From Sphingomonas yabuuchiae (GTDB lineage Bacteria > Pseudomonadota > Alphaproteobacteria > Sphingomonadales > Sphingomonadaceae), in NCBI RefSeq assembly GCF_014199595.1, contig NZ_JACHNX010000003.1, positions 124,001-188,000 on the forward strand: a stretch of DNA of 64,000 nt, in the 5' to 3' direction. This document shows, one piece after another, positions 1 to 7,245 of this stretch; the first letter of the stretch is position 1, and every line of letters starts with the position of its first letter. The notes below the pieces were generated by a model. That model saw only the letters and a list, made by a program, of their open reading frames with translations, ran no database searches and was not told the origin of the DNA. The position numbers and the translations under genes are program-made.

Positions 1-563
1 TCCACCAGGTCGGCGGCGGGGACGATGCGCGCGACGAGGCCCGAACGCTCGGCTTCCTCGGCGTCCATCATCCGCCCGGTCAGGCACATCTCCATCGCCT
101 TGGCCTTGCCGACCGCATGGGCCAGCCGCTGAGAGCCGCCCATGCCCGGCGTCACGCCCAGCTTGATCTCGGGCTGGCCGAACCTGGCGGTGTCGGCGGC
201 GAGGATGAAGTCGCACATCATCGCCAACTCGCAGCCGCCACCCAGCGCATAGCCCGCGACCGCTGCGATGATGGGTTTGCGCGTGCGGGTGAAGTCGTCC
301 CAGCCGGTGAAATGATTGCCGCAATACATGGCGGCGAAGTCCATCTCCTGCATCTCCTTGATGTCGGCTCCGGCCGCAAAGGCCTTGGGCGACCCGGTGA
401 TGACCGCGCAGCGCTGTTCGAGATCGGCGTCATAGCCGCGCATCACGTCGAGCAGTTCGGACAGCAGCTCGGCATTGAGCGCGTTCAGCGCCTGCGGCCG
501 GTTGAGCGTCACCAGGGTCACCGCCTCGCGGCGCTCGACGATCAGGGTGTTGTAGTCGGTCAT
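1..563 (-). CDS. Enoyl-CoA hydratase (3' end cut by window edge)
   Basis: Crotonase-family enzyme that hydrates 2-enoyl-CoA thioesters in the cytoplasm; 187 residues are visible and the C-terminal quarter lies outside the window. The oxyanion-hole segment AAGADIKEM is at residues 63-71. The two catalytic glutamates are in GGGCELAM (Glu112) and GQPEIKLG (Glu132), with the 20-residue spacing of the family. GAAGGA precedes the ATG. It begins 13 bases after the 3-hydroxyisobutyryl-CoA hydrolase gene and is the last visible gene of the same minus-strand cluster, so hydration of methacrylyl-CoA in valine breakdown is the likely role. That substrate is inferred from context only; a general beta-oxidation hydratase would look the same. 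Confidence 0.93.
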   Translation of the reverse strand, partial: MTDYNTLIVERREAVTLVTLNRPQALNALNAELLSELLDVMRGYDADLEQRCAVITGSPKAFAAGADIKEMQEMDFAAMYCGNHFTGWDDFTRTRKPIIAAVAGYALGGGCELAMMCDFILAADTARFGQPEIKLGVTPGMGGSQRLAHAVGKAKAMEMCLTGRMMDAEEAERSGLVARIVPAADLV

Positions 564-576
564 GCGGGCGTCCTTC

Positions 577-1626
577 TCAGCGGTCGTCGGGAGTCCAGGC
601 CTGCCCTTCGGGCATGGGTGCGAAGATATGGTCGATCATCGTGTCGGTCACGCCCTCGGGCGTGGCGGAATTCCAACGCGGCGCATTGTCCTTGTCGACG
701 ATCAGCGCGCGGACGCCCTCGACGAAATCGGGGCGCTGCACCACGCGGGAGGCGATGCCGTATTCCCGGCGCATCTCGTCGGCGAAGTCGGTGGTCAACC
801 TTCCCTCGCGCAGCAAACGGAGCGACACCTTGCAGGATTGGGGCGATTTGGTGCGCAGCACGGCGAGCTGCTGCGCCGCCCATTCGCCGCCGTCTGCTTC
901 CAGCGTGGCGATGATCTCTTCCAGCGTATCGGCGGCGAAAAGCCGGTCGATGTCGGCGGCATGCGCCATGATTTTTGCGTCGGGCGCGGGCGTAGAGAGC
1001 CGGTCGAGCGTCGCGGCGATGTCCTGCGGCGCGGCGATGATCGCAGCCTTGGCCTGGTCCAGCGTGGAGGACGATAGATAATGGGTGGCCAGCCCCAAGG
1101 CGTACGCCTCCGCCCCGTCGAGCCGGTGGCCGGTCAGTGCAAGGAACTCGCCCATCCGGCCCGGCAGGCGCGAGAGATACCAGCCGCCGCCGACATCGGG
1201 GAACAGGCCGATGCCCGTCTCGGGCATGGCGAACCGGGTGTTCTCGGTCGCGACGCGGAAGCGGGCCGGCGCGGAAATTCCGACGCCGCCGCCCATGGTG
1301 ATGCCGTCCATGAAGGCGACGATCGGCTTGGCATAGGTGAACAGCCGGTGGTTCATCCGGTATTCGCTGTGGAAGAAGCCCCGCGCCGCCTCGCCGTCGC
1401 CCGCACCGCTTTCCGCCAGCAGGCGAATATCGCCGCCAGCGCAAAAGCCGCGCCCCTCGGCATGGTCGATGATCACCGCCTCCACCGACAGATCGCCGCG
1501 CCAGTCCTCCAGCGCGGCCAGCACGCCGTCGCACATGTCACGGGTTAGCGCGTGGATCGCCTTGGGCCGGTTGAGCCGCAGCCGCCCCACCGGGCCTTCG
1601 CGAGTGACGATCAGGTCTTGGGTCAT
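577..1626 (-). CDS. 3-hydroxyisobutyryl-CoA hydrolase (crotonase superfamily)
   Basis: Hydrolyses 3-hydroxyisobutyryl-CoA to free 3-hydroxyisobutyrate, the step in valine catabolism that releases CoA. The 349 residues match the length of HIBCH-type proteins, longer than ordinary hydratases. CAGGDIR at 62-68 forms the oxyanion hole, and [13 protein letters not shown] supplies Glu136 and Asp144, the acid pair spaced by eight that distinguishes hydrolases from plain hydratases. The C-terminal half has the family's extra helical part, with [20 protein letters not shown] precedes the ATG. It sits between the acyl-CoA dehydrogenase and enoyl-CoA hydratase genes in one orientation. The assignment is firm at family level; the substrate is supported by the adjacent mmsA. 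Confidence 0.93.
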   Translation of the reverse strand: MTQDLIVTREGPVGRLRLNRPKAIHALTRDMCDGVLAALEDWRGDLSVEAVIIDHAEGRGFCAGGDIRLLAESGAGDGEAARGFFHSEYRMNHRLFTYAKPIVAFMDGITMGGGVGISAPARFRVATENTRFAMPETGIGLFPDVGGGWYLSRLPGRMGEFLALTGHRLDGAEAYALGLATHYLSSSTLDQAKAAIIAAPQDIAATLDRLSTPAPDAKIMAHAADIDRLFAADTLEEIIATLEADGGEWAAQQLAVLRTKSPQSCKVSLRLLREGRLTTDFADEMRREYGIASRVVQRPDFVEGVRALIVDKDNAPRWNSATPEGVTDTMIDHIFAPMPEGQAWTPDDR

Positions 1627-1648
1627 GTCTTTCCTTAACCCCTTCCCG

Positions 1649-1741
1649 TTCCCCGGCGAAGGCCGGGGCCCAGTTGTGGCAACCTATGAAGCGCGCCATC
1701 GGCTGCTTAGAAACTGGACCCCGGCCTTCGCCGGGGAACAG
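1649..1741. repeat. Intergenic inverted repeat, family A (ccccggcgaaggccgggg)
   Basis: Two oppositely oriented copies of a GC-rich arm (core CCCCGGCGAAGGCCGGGG followed by CCCAGTT) flank about 35 unique bases between the acyl-CoA dehydrogenase and hydrolase genes. Each arm is itself palindromic. Related pairs occur near 11.99-12.12 kb and 28.55-28.64 kb. The element is transcribed within the valine operon and would form a long hairpin in the mRNA. Confidence 0.8.
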
Positions 1742-1742
1742 C

Positions 1743-2885
1743 TTAGTCTTTGAGCAAATCCCGCCCGACGATCATCCGCATCACCTGGTTGGTGCCCTCC
1801 AGGATCGAATGCACGCGCAGGTCGCGCCAGAAGCGCTCGATCGGATAGTCCATCAGATAGCCATAGCCGCCATGCAGCTGAAGCGCCCGGTCGACCACCG
1901 ACGATCCGGTATCGGTCGCCAGCCGCTTGGCCATCGCCGCAAAGCGCGTCTTGTCCGGCGCATTGTCCGTCACCTTGGCGGCGGCCAGATAGAGCAGCGC
2001 GCGCGCCGCCTCCAACTCGGTCGCCATGTCGGCGAGGGTGAACTGGGTGTTCTGGAACTCGGAGATCGCCTTGCCGAACTGGCGGCGGTCCTTCACGTAA
2101 GCGACCGCCTCGTCCAGGCAGCGCTGCGCGCCCCCCAGCGAGCAGGCGCCGATGTTCAGCCGCCCGCCGTCCAGCCCCATCATCGCGATGCGGAACCCCT
2201 CGCCCTCCGCGCCCAGCCGGTTGGCGACCGGCACGCGGACATTGTCGAACATCACCTGCCGCGTCGGCTGCGAATGCCAGCCCAGCTTGCGCTCGTTCGC
2301 GCCGAAGGAGACGCCGGGTGTATCCTTGTCGATCACCAGGCAGGAAATGCCCTTCGGCCCGTCCTCGCCGGTGCGGACCATGGTGACATAGACCTCGTTC
2401 TCGCCGCCGCCCGAGATGAACTGCTTCGAGCCGGCGACGACATAATGGTCGCCGTCGCGCACCGCCCGCGTCTTCAGCGCGGCGGCGTCCGAGCCCGAAC
2501 CCGGCTCGGTCAGGCAATAGCTCGCCATGCGCTCCATGGTGACGAGGTCGGGCAGGTAGCGGCCCTTCACATCCGCATCGCCGAACCGGTCGATCATCCA
2601 TGACGCCATATTGTGGATCGAGATGAAGGCGCTGGTCGAGGGACAGCCATAGGCCATCGCCTCCATGATCAGCGCCGCCTCCAGCCGCCCGAGCGCGATG
2701 CCGCCCGATTCCTCGGACACGTAGATCGCGGCGAAGCCGAGTTCGGCGGCTTGCTTGATCGTGTCGCGGGGGAAGATGTGCTTCTCGTCCCACTCGCCTG
2801 CATACGGCGTGATGCGATCGGCGGTGAAGCGGCGCGCCAGTTCCTGGATCTCGCGCTGCTCGTCGGTGAGGTCGAATTGGGTCAT
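1743..2885 (-). CDS. Acyl-CoA dehydrogenase, likely isobutyryl-CoA dehydrogenase
   Basis: FAD-dependent acyl-CoA dehydrogenase of 380 residues, the usual family size. The N-terminal helical domain starts MTQFDLTDEQREIQELAR. The signature CLTEPGSGSDAAAL is in the middle beta domain, and the catalytic base is Glu363 in ILEGTNQVMR near the C-terminus, with LQLHGGYGYLMDYPIERFWRD before it. GGAAG lies before the ATG. It is between mmsA and the 3-hydroxyisobutyryl-CoA hydrolase gene, which points to isobutyryl-CoA oxidation to methacrylyl-CoA in valine degradation. Electrons would pass to ETF. Sequence alone does not separate isobutyryl-CoA from short branched-chain substrates. Confidence 0.94.
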   Translation of the reverse strand: MTQFDLTDEQREIQELARRFTADRITPYAGEWDEKHIFPRDTIKQAAELGFAAIYVSEESGGIALGRLEAALIMEAMAYGCPSTSAFISIHNMASWMIDRFGDADVKGRYLPDLVTMERMASYCLTEPGSGSDAAALKTRAVRDGDHYVVAGSKQFISGGGENEVYVTMVRTGEDGPKGISCLVIDKDTPGVSFGANERKLGWHSQPTRQVMFDNVRVPVANRLGAEGEGFRIAMMGLDGGRLNIGACSLGGAQRCLDEAVAYVKDRRQFGKAISEFQNTQFTLADMATELEAARALLYLAAAKVTDNAPDKTRFAAMAKRLATDTGSSVVDRALQLHGGYGYLMDYPIERFWRDLRVHSILEGTNQVMRMIVGRDLLKD

Positions 2886-2904
2886 TATGCTTCCACTTCT
2901 GAAG

Positions 2905-3006
2905 CCCCTCCCGCAAGCGGGAGGGGTTTGGGGAGGGCAAGGAGTCTCACCGAGACCGCCGCCTGTGGCTTTCCCTCCCCCATCCCCTCCCGTAAACGGG
3001 AGGGGC
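2905..3006. repeat. Composite repeat, family C (cccctcccg-N4-cgggagggg pair)
   Basis: Two short palindromes, CCCCTCCCGCAAGCGGGAGG and CCCCTCCCGTAAACGGGAGG, flank a spacer containing GTCTCACCGAGAC and GCCTGTGGCTTTCCCTCCCC. The same composite appears inverted at 41.59-41.70 kb and partially at 17.69-17.76 kb and 63.96 kb. It fills the gap between mmsA and the acyl-CoA dehydrogenase gene and would form hairpins in the operon mRNA. Confidence 0.8.
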
Positions 3007-3012
3007 GTGCTA

Positions 3013-4530
3013 TTACGCCATCGTCGGGATTACGAAGGCATTGCCGCCATCGGGCGAACCGTCCGGCCAGCGCTGCGTCACCGTCTTCACCTTCGTCCAG
3101 AAGCGGACCCCCTCCATGCCGTGCTGGTTCACGTCGCCGAACGCCGAGCGCTTCCAACCGCCGAAGCTGTGATAGGCCACCGGCACCGGGATCGGCACGT
3201 TGATGCCGACCATGCCCACCTCGACGCGGGCCGCGAACTCGCGCGCGGCGTGGCCGTTTCGGGTGAAGATGGCGACGCCGTTGCCGTATTGATGCTCGCT
3301 GGGCAGGCGGACCGCCGTCTCGAAATCAGGCGCGCGGACGATCTGGAGCACGGGGCCGAAGATTTCCTCCTTGTAGCTCTGCATGGCAGGCGTCACCCGG
3401 TCGAACAGCGACGGGCCGATGAAGAAGCCTTCCTCATAACCCTGCAACTGGAAGCCGCGGCCATCGACGACCAGCTCCGCGCCCTCGTCGACGCCGGTCT
3501 GAATCCAGTCCTCGACACGGCGCTTATGCGCGGCGTTGACGACGGGACCGTAATGCGCCTGCTCATCGGTCGAAACGCCGACCCGCAAAGCGTCGATCGC
3601 CGGGATCAGCTTCTCGCGCAGCGCATCCGCCGTCTTGTCACCGACCGGCACCACGACCGGCAGCGCCATGCATCGCTCGCCCGCCGAACCGAAGGCCGCG
3701 CCCGACAGGTCGGCGACCACCTGGTCCAGATCGGCGTCGGGCATGACGATGCCGTGGTTCTTGGCGCCGCCCATCGCCTGAACGCGCTTGCCCGCCTCGA
3801 CGCCGCGCCGGTACACGTAATGCGCGATGTCGGACGAGCCCACGAAGCTGACCGCAGAAATCGCCGGATGGTCGAGGATCGCATCGACCATCGCCTTGTC
3901 GCCATGCACGACCTGAAGGATGCCCTCGGGCGCGCCCGCTTCGCGCATCAGTTCGGCCAGGCGGACGGGGACCGAGGGATCGCGCTCGGACGGCTTCAGG
4001 ATGAAGGCGTTGCCGCAGGCGATGGCGACGCCGAACATCCACATCGGGATCATCGCGGGGAAGTTGAACGGCGTGATCCCCGCCCCGATGCCCAGCGGCA
4101 TCCGCATCGAATAGACGTCGATGCCCGGCCCTGCGCCTTGCGTATATTCGCCCTTCAGCGCGTGGGGGATACCGCAGGCGAACTCGATCACCTCCAGCCC
4201 GCGCTGGATGTCGCCCTTGGCGTCGGCGATCACCTTGCCATGTTCGGAGGAGAGCAGATGCGCCAGCGCATCCATATTCTGCTCGACCAGTTCCTTGAAG
4301 CGGAACATCACCCGCGCCCGGCGCTGCGGATTGGTTGCGGCCCAACCCGGCTGCGCGGCTTGTGCGGCGGCCACGGCGCGTTCGAGCAGCGCAGCGTCGC
4401 CCAGCATCACGCGGGCCTGAACCTGGCCGCTATTGGGGTCGAAGACATCACCCAAACGACCCTCGGGAGGGGTTCCGGCGGCGTCGGTTGCGGCTTGGCC
4501 ACCGGCAACCAGATGGTCGATCACGCGCAT
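3013..4530 (-). CDS. mmsA: CoA-acylating methylmalonate-semialdehyde dehydrogenase
   Basis: Oxidises methylmalonate semialdehyde (and malonate semialdehyde) with NAD and CoA to propionyl-CoA (acetyl-CoA) plus CO2, the last committed step of valine degradation. The 505-residue aldehyde dehydrogenase has the family motif GITPFNFPAMIPMWMFG at 151-167, the cofactor glycine motif FVGSSDIA, and catalytic Cys287 in GSAGERCMALPV. The methionine-rich ERCMA context is typical of MmsA rather than ordinary aldehyde dehydrogenases, which have a Glu at the residue before the Cys region. AGGAGAG precedes the ATG. It is the first gene of the visible minus-strand cluster, followed by acyl-CoA dehydrogenase, hydrolase and hydratase. 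A 3-hydroxyisobutyrate dehydrogenase (mmsB) is not in the window and may follow beyond the left edge. Confidence 0.96.
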   Translation of the reverse strand: MRVIDHLVAGGQAATDAAGTPPEGRLGDVFDPNSGQVQARVMLGDAALLERAVAAAQAAQPGWAATNPQRRARVMFRFKELVEQNMDALAHLLSSEHGKVIADAKGDIQRGLEVIEFACGIPHALKGEYTQGAGPGIDVYSMRMPLGIGAGITPFNFPAMIPMWMFGVAIACGNAFILKPSERDPSVPVRLAELMREAGAPEGILQVVHGDKAMVDAILDHPAISAVSFVGSSDIAHYVYRRGVEAGKRVQAMGGAKNHGIVMPDADLDQVVADLSGAAFGSAGERCMALPVVVPVGDKTADALREKLIPAIDALRVGVSTDEQAHYGPVVNAAHKRRVEDWIQTGVDEGAELVVDGRGFQLQGYEEGFFIGPSLFDRVTPAMQSYKEEIFGPVLQIVRAPDFETAVRLPSEHQYGNGVAIFTRNGHAAREFAARVEVGMVGINVPIPVPVAYHSFGGWKRSAFGDVNQHGMEGVRFWTKVKTVTQRWPDGSPDGGNAFVIPTMA

Positions 4531-4643
4531 AAGCTCTCCTGTTTCGGGTCTGATGCCCGACTCTTACGCTTGTAATTATATTGCTCTCGCGTGAAATCCA
4601 AGTCGGGTCGACCAAAAAGGCGGCGAGCCCGTTTGCGCGTGCG

Positions 4644-5279
4644 TCAGGCCGCCGGACAGAGCCGCCAGGCCGCTCCCGCCGCGATCAGCGCGCCCGCCAC
4701 CGCTGCCGCCAGCGAGGCCAATCCCCAAAGCGGATAGGCCAGCGCCCCCAGCCCCGCCCCGACCAGAAACCCGCTCCAGAGCAGCAGATAGGGCAGCCAG
4801 CCCCAAAGCTCCCGCCCCGCGACGGTGTGCGCCAGATGCTGGCCGATCTTGACCAGCGTGCCGGTCATATAGGTGACGCCGATGCTGACCTCTCCGTCAC
4901 GCTCGAAGGTAGCGTTGGCCGCGCCCATCGCCAGCACCATGGCGGGCGCGGTCCATCCGCCCAGTACCCCGACGCCCCCCAGCAGCAAGGCGACCAGCAG
5001 CAGCACCGCAACCTGCCCGATGCGCGGCAGCGCCAGCCGGATCAGCGTGCCGACCAGCACGCCCGCGACGAACAGCGCCAGCAGCATCGCCAATATCGCG
5101 ACCGCTCCCGCCAAGGGTCCGTGCGGTGCGGCCAGTCGGACCGCGAGCATCGTGCCGTTGCCGCTCATGAAGGAAACGAAATAGCCGCCAAGCTGCTGAA
5201 ATCCGATCGCATCGACATAACCGGACAGCAGGGCCAGCCAGATGGCCAGCGGCCAGGATCGGCGATCGGATCGGATCAT
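4644..5279 (-). CDS. DUF1275 (YoaK-type) membrane protein
   Basis: A 211-residue polytopic inner-membrane protein with about six hydrophobic segments. The family hallmark is near the N-terminus: SGYVDAIGFQQLGGYFVSFMSGNGT at residues 19-43, which matches the conserved DAxxxxxxGxxFVSxMSGNTT block of DUF1275. No biochemical function is established for the family. It stands alone between mmsA and a pair of small genes, in the same orientation as mmsA but 113 bases upstream of it. Family identity is clear; function is unknown. Confidence 0.88.
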   Translation of the reverse strand: MIRSDRRSWPLAIWLALLSGYVDAIGFQQLGGYFVSFMSGNGTMLAVRLAAPHGPLAGAVAILAMLLALFVAGVLVGTLIRLALPRIGQVAVLLLVALLLGGVGVLGGWTAPAMVLAMGAANATFERDGEVSIGVTYMTGTLVKIGQHLAHTVAGRELWGWLPYLLLWSGFLVGAGLGALAYPLWGLASLAAAVAGALIAAGAAWRLCPAA

Positions 5280-5391
5280 GACGGGCAGCTATATCGCAGC
5301 GGTCGGGGCGGGACCAAAGGATATTGCGGCGCGTGAAGGGATCGGATCGGAAGCAGACGCGTTGGCGCGGTTCGGAGCATGGGGAGACGGC

Positions 5392-5547
5392 ATGGCGGGT
5401 GCGCTGGTGGAAATCTGGTTGACCGTGTCGGCGCTGTCTTCGCTGGTCATCATCATGATGGCGCTGGGTCACAGTGACATGCGTCGTGAAAAGCGTCTGC
5501 GCCCGCGGGCCATTCCCCGTCGTCGCGCCCGTCATACCTTCCCCTGA
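5392..5547 (+). CDS. Possible 51-residue single-pass membrane protein
   Basis: A short reading frame with a good ribosome binding site (GGGGAG five bases before the ATG). It encodes one hydrophobic segment, IWLTVSALSSLVIIMMALG at about residues 8-26, and then a strongly basic tail rich in arginine (RREKRLRPRAIPRRRARH). This is the arrangement of a small inner-membrane protein with a cytoplasmic basic tail. An in-frame ATG 111 bases upstream would overlap the promoter of the divergent DUF1275 gene, so the later start is preferred. No family recognised. It is convergent with another 51-residue gene. Confidence 0.42.
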   Translation: MAGALVEIWLTVSALSSLVIIMMALGHSDMRREKRLRPRAIPRRRARHTFP

Positions 5548-5566
5548 CGCACGCGACGCAAGTCGA

Positions 5567-5722
5567 TCAGAACATGTGAAGCAGCCGGTCGAGCAGGCCG
5601 GGCTTGCGGGTACGCATCGCCATGTACCGGGCGCGATCCTCGGCCGCACGACGATAGAGCGCGTCGAGACGCTGCTCGCGCGGCATGTCGGAAATCCGTG
5701 GCGGCGGCATGTGACTGGCCAT
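5567..5722 (-). CDS. Small conserved-looking hypothetical protein, 51 residues
   Basis: The reading frame begins at an ATG preceded by AAGGGAGGG, a very strong ribosome binding site seven bases upstream, and ends at TGA. The product starts MASHMPPPRISDMPREQR and is basic and helical in its second half (ALYRRAAEDRARYMAMRTRK, then PGLLDRLLHMF). There is no signal peptide or membrane segment. The strong ribosome binding site and amphipathic composition support a real gene, but I do not recognise a family. It is divergent from the efflux operon, separated from it by 260 bases. Confidence 0.6.
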   Translation of the reverse strand: MASHMPPPRISDMPREQRLDALYRRAAEDRARYMAMRTRKPGLLDRLLHMF

Positions 5723-5982
5723 CTTATACCCTCCCTTATGTCGAGCCGTTCGTTTTCAACGACGAACCGTGACTTTTGTTCCTGACGGGTGACAGGGCGG
5801 TCATATCGACAAGCCTCCGGCCAACATCTTGGAATCAGGCGTTTCGGGCAATTTCCGTGGATTTTCGGACGATCCGGCCGCGCCCGATCATGAACGTCTC
5901 GTAAGGAACCCGTAAGGGCCGGGTCAGGGGGCGGCCCCTATCGGCCGGGCTAATATCCGCCTTCTTGCGCCGAAAGAGCCCG

Positions 5983-7245
5983 ATGCACGTCAACCCCGCC
6001 GACGCAACGCTACCCGAAACCCGCCGCCTGTCCTCCGCGCAGCAATGGCGCTGGGTCGGCATCGCCGCCGCCGTCCTGATCGGGGCGCTGGTCCTGTTCA
6101 CGGTCATCGGCAAGCTGACGCACAAGGAAGAGACGCCCCCCGCCCCGCCGCCGCCGGGCACGCTGCGCCTGTCGAAGGACCAGCTGGCGGCGATGCCGAC
6201 GATGCGCGTCGGGCTGGGAGCGTCGGGCGACCAGACGATGGCGACCGGCGCGATCACCGTCGATGCGACCCGCTCGACCCCGGTGCTGATGCCCTATGCC
6301 GGTCAAGTGGTGCGCATGCTGGCCGATGCGGGCCAGACGGTGCGCCAAGGCCAGCCGCTGTTGCTGATCAAGACCAGCGATTTCGTCGATGCCGGCTCGG
6401 GCCTGTTCTCGGCGCGCGCGGCCTACCAGAATGCGCAGGCGCAGCTGGTCGCGGCGCAGCGCAACGCCGACCGCCAGCAGCAAATCTATGAGACCGCCGG
6501 TGGCGCGCTGAAGGATTATCAGCAGGCCAAGGCCGATCTCGCCGCCGCGCAGGCGACTGCGCGCACCGCCGCCGCCTCGCTGGGTGCCGCGCGTGACAAG
6601 CTGGCGATTCTCGGCAAGTCGCAGGGCGAGATCAACCGGCTGGAGAATGCGGGCCAGGGCTCGGGCATTCACGACATCACCACGCTGGTCGCCCCGATCA
6701 GCGGCGTCGTCGCCTCGCGCGATGTCGCGCCGGGCCAATATGTCTCGCAGGGCGGCGACAAGCCGGTGATGACCATCACCGACCCCTCGCGCGTCTGGCT
6801 GGTCGCGCAGGTGGCCGAGAGCGATGCCGAGAATGTCCGCGTCGGCGATCCGGTCGAAGTGACGACGCCTGCCGTGCCCGGCCGCGTCTTCCACGCCACC
6901 ATCGATCTGGTCGGTGCTGCGCTTGACCCGCAGACCCACCGCCTGCCCGTCCGCGCCTCCATCCCCAACCCGGACAAGGCGCTGAAGCCGCAGATGTTCG
7001 CCAGCTTCGCGATCAAGCATCTGAACGCGGGCGAGGCGATCCGCGTGCCCGCCGCCGCCGTCATTCATGAAGGCGACAATGCCCGTGTCTGGATCATGCG
7101 TCCCGACGGCCTGCTGGTCGCGCGCGACGTGACGACCGGCGACTCGGCGAACGGCCTGGTCACCATCACCTCCGGCCTGAAGCCGGGCGAGAAGATCGTC
7201 ACCTCGGGCGCGCTGTTCGTCAACGAAGCGGGGATCGGCGAATAA
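5983..7245 (+). CDS. RND efflux periplasmic adaptor (membrane fusion protein)
   Basis: Links the inner-membrane RND pump to the outer-membrane channel across the periplasm. The 420-residue product has an N-terminal membrane anchor (WRWVGIAAAVLIGALVLFTVIG), a barrel-sandwich/lipoyl half (PYAGQVVRMLADAGQTVRQGQPLLLI), a helical hairpin rich in Ala/Gln (residues about 135-205), the second lipoyl half (LVAPISGVVASRDVAPGQYVSQGG) and a beta-barrel with membrane-proximal domain ending in LKPGEKIVTSGALFVNEAGIGE. This resembles CzcB/CusB-type adaptors of metal pumps. The ATG with GAAAGAG upstream is preferred over an in-frame TTG 18 bases earlier. Its stop overlaps the pump's start. Confidence 0.92.
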   Translation: MHVNPADATLPETRRLSSAQQWRWVGIAAAVLIGALVLFTVIGKLTHKEETPPAPPPPGTLRLSKDQLAAMPTMRVGLGASGDQTMATGAITVDATRSTPVLMPYAGQVVRMLADAGQTVRQGQPLLLIKTSDFVDAGSGLFSARAAYQNAQAQLVAAQRNADRQQQIYETAGGALKDYQQAKADLAAAQATARTAAASLGAARDKLAILGKSQGEINRLENAGQGSGIHDITTLVAPISGVVASRDVAPGQYVSQGGDKPVMTITDPSRVWLVAQVAESDAENVRVGDPVEVTTPAVPGRVFHATIDLVGAALDPQTHRLPVRASIPNPDKALKPQMFASFAIKHLNAGEAIRVPAAAVIHEGDNARVWIMRPDGLLVARDVTTGDSANGLVTITSGLKPGEKIVTSGALFVNEAGIGE

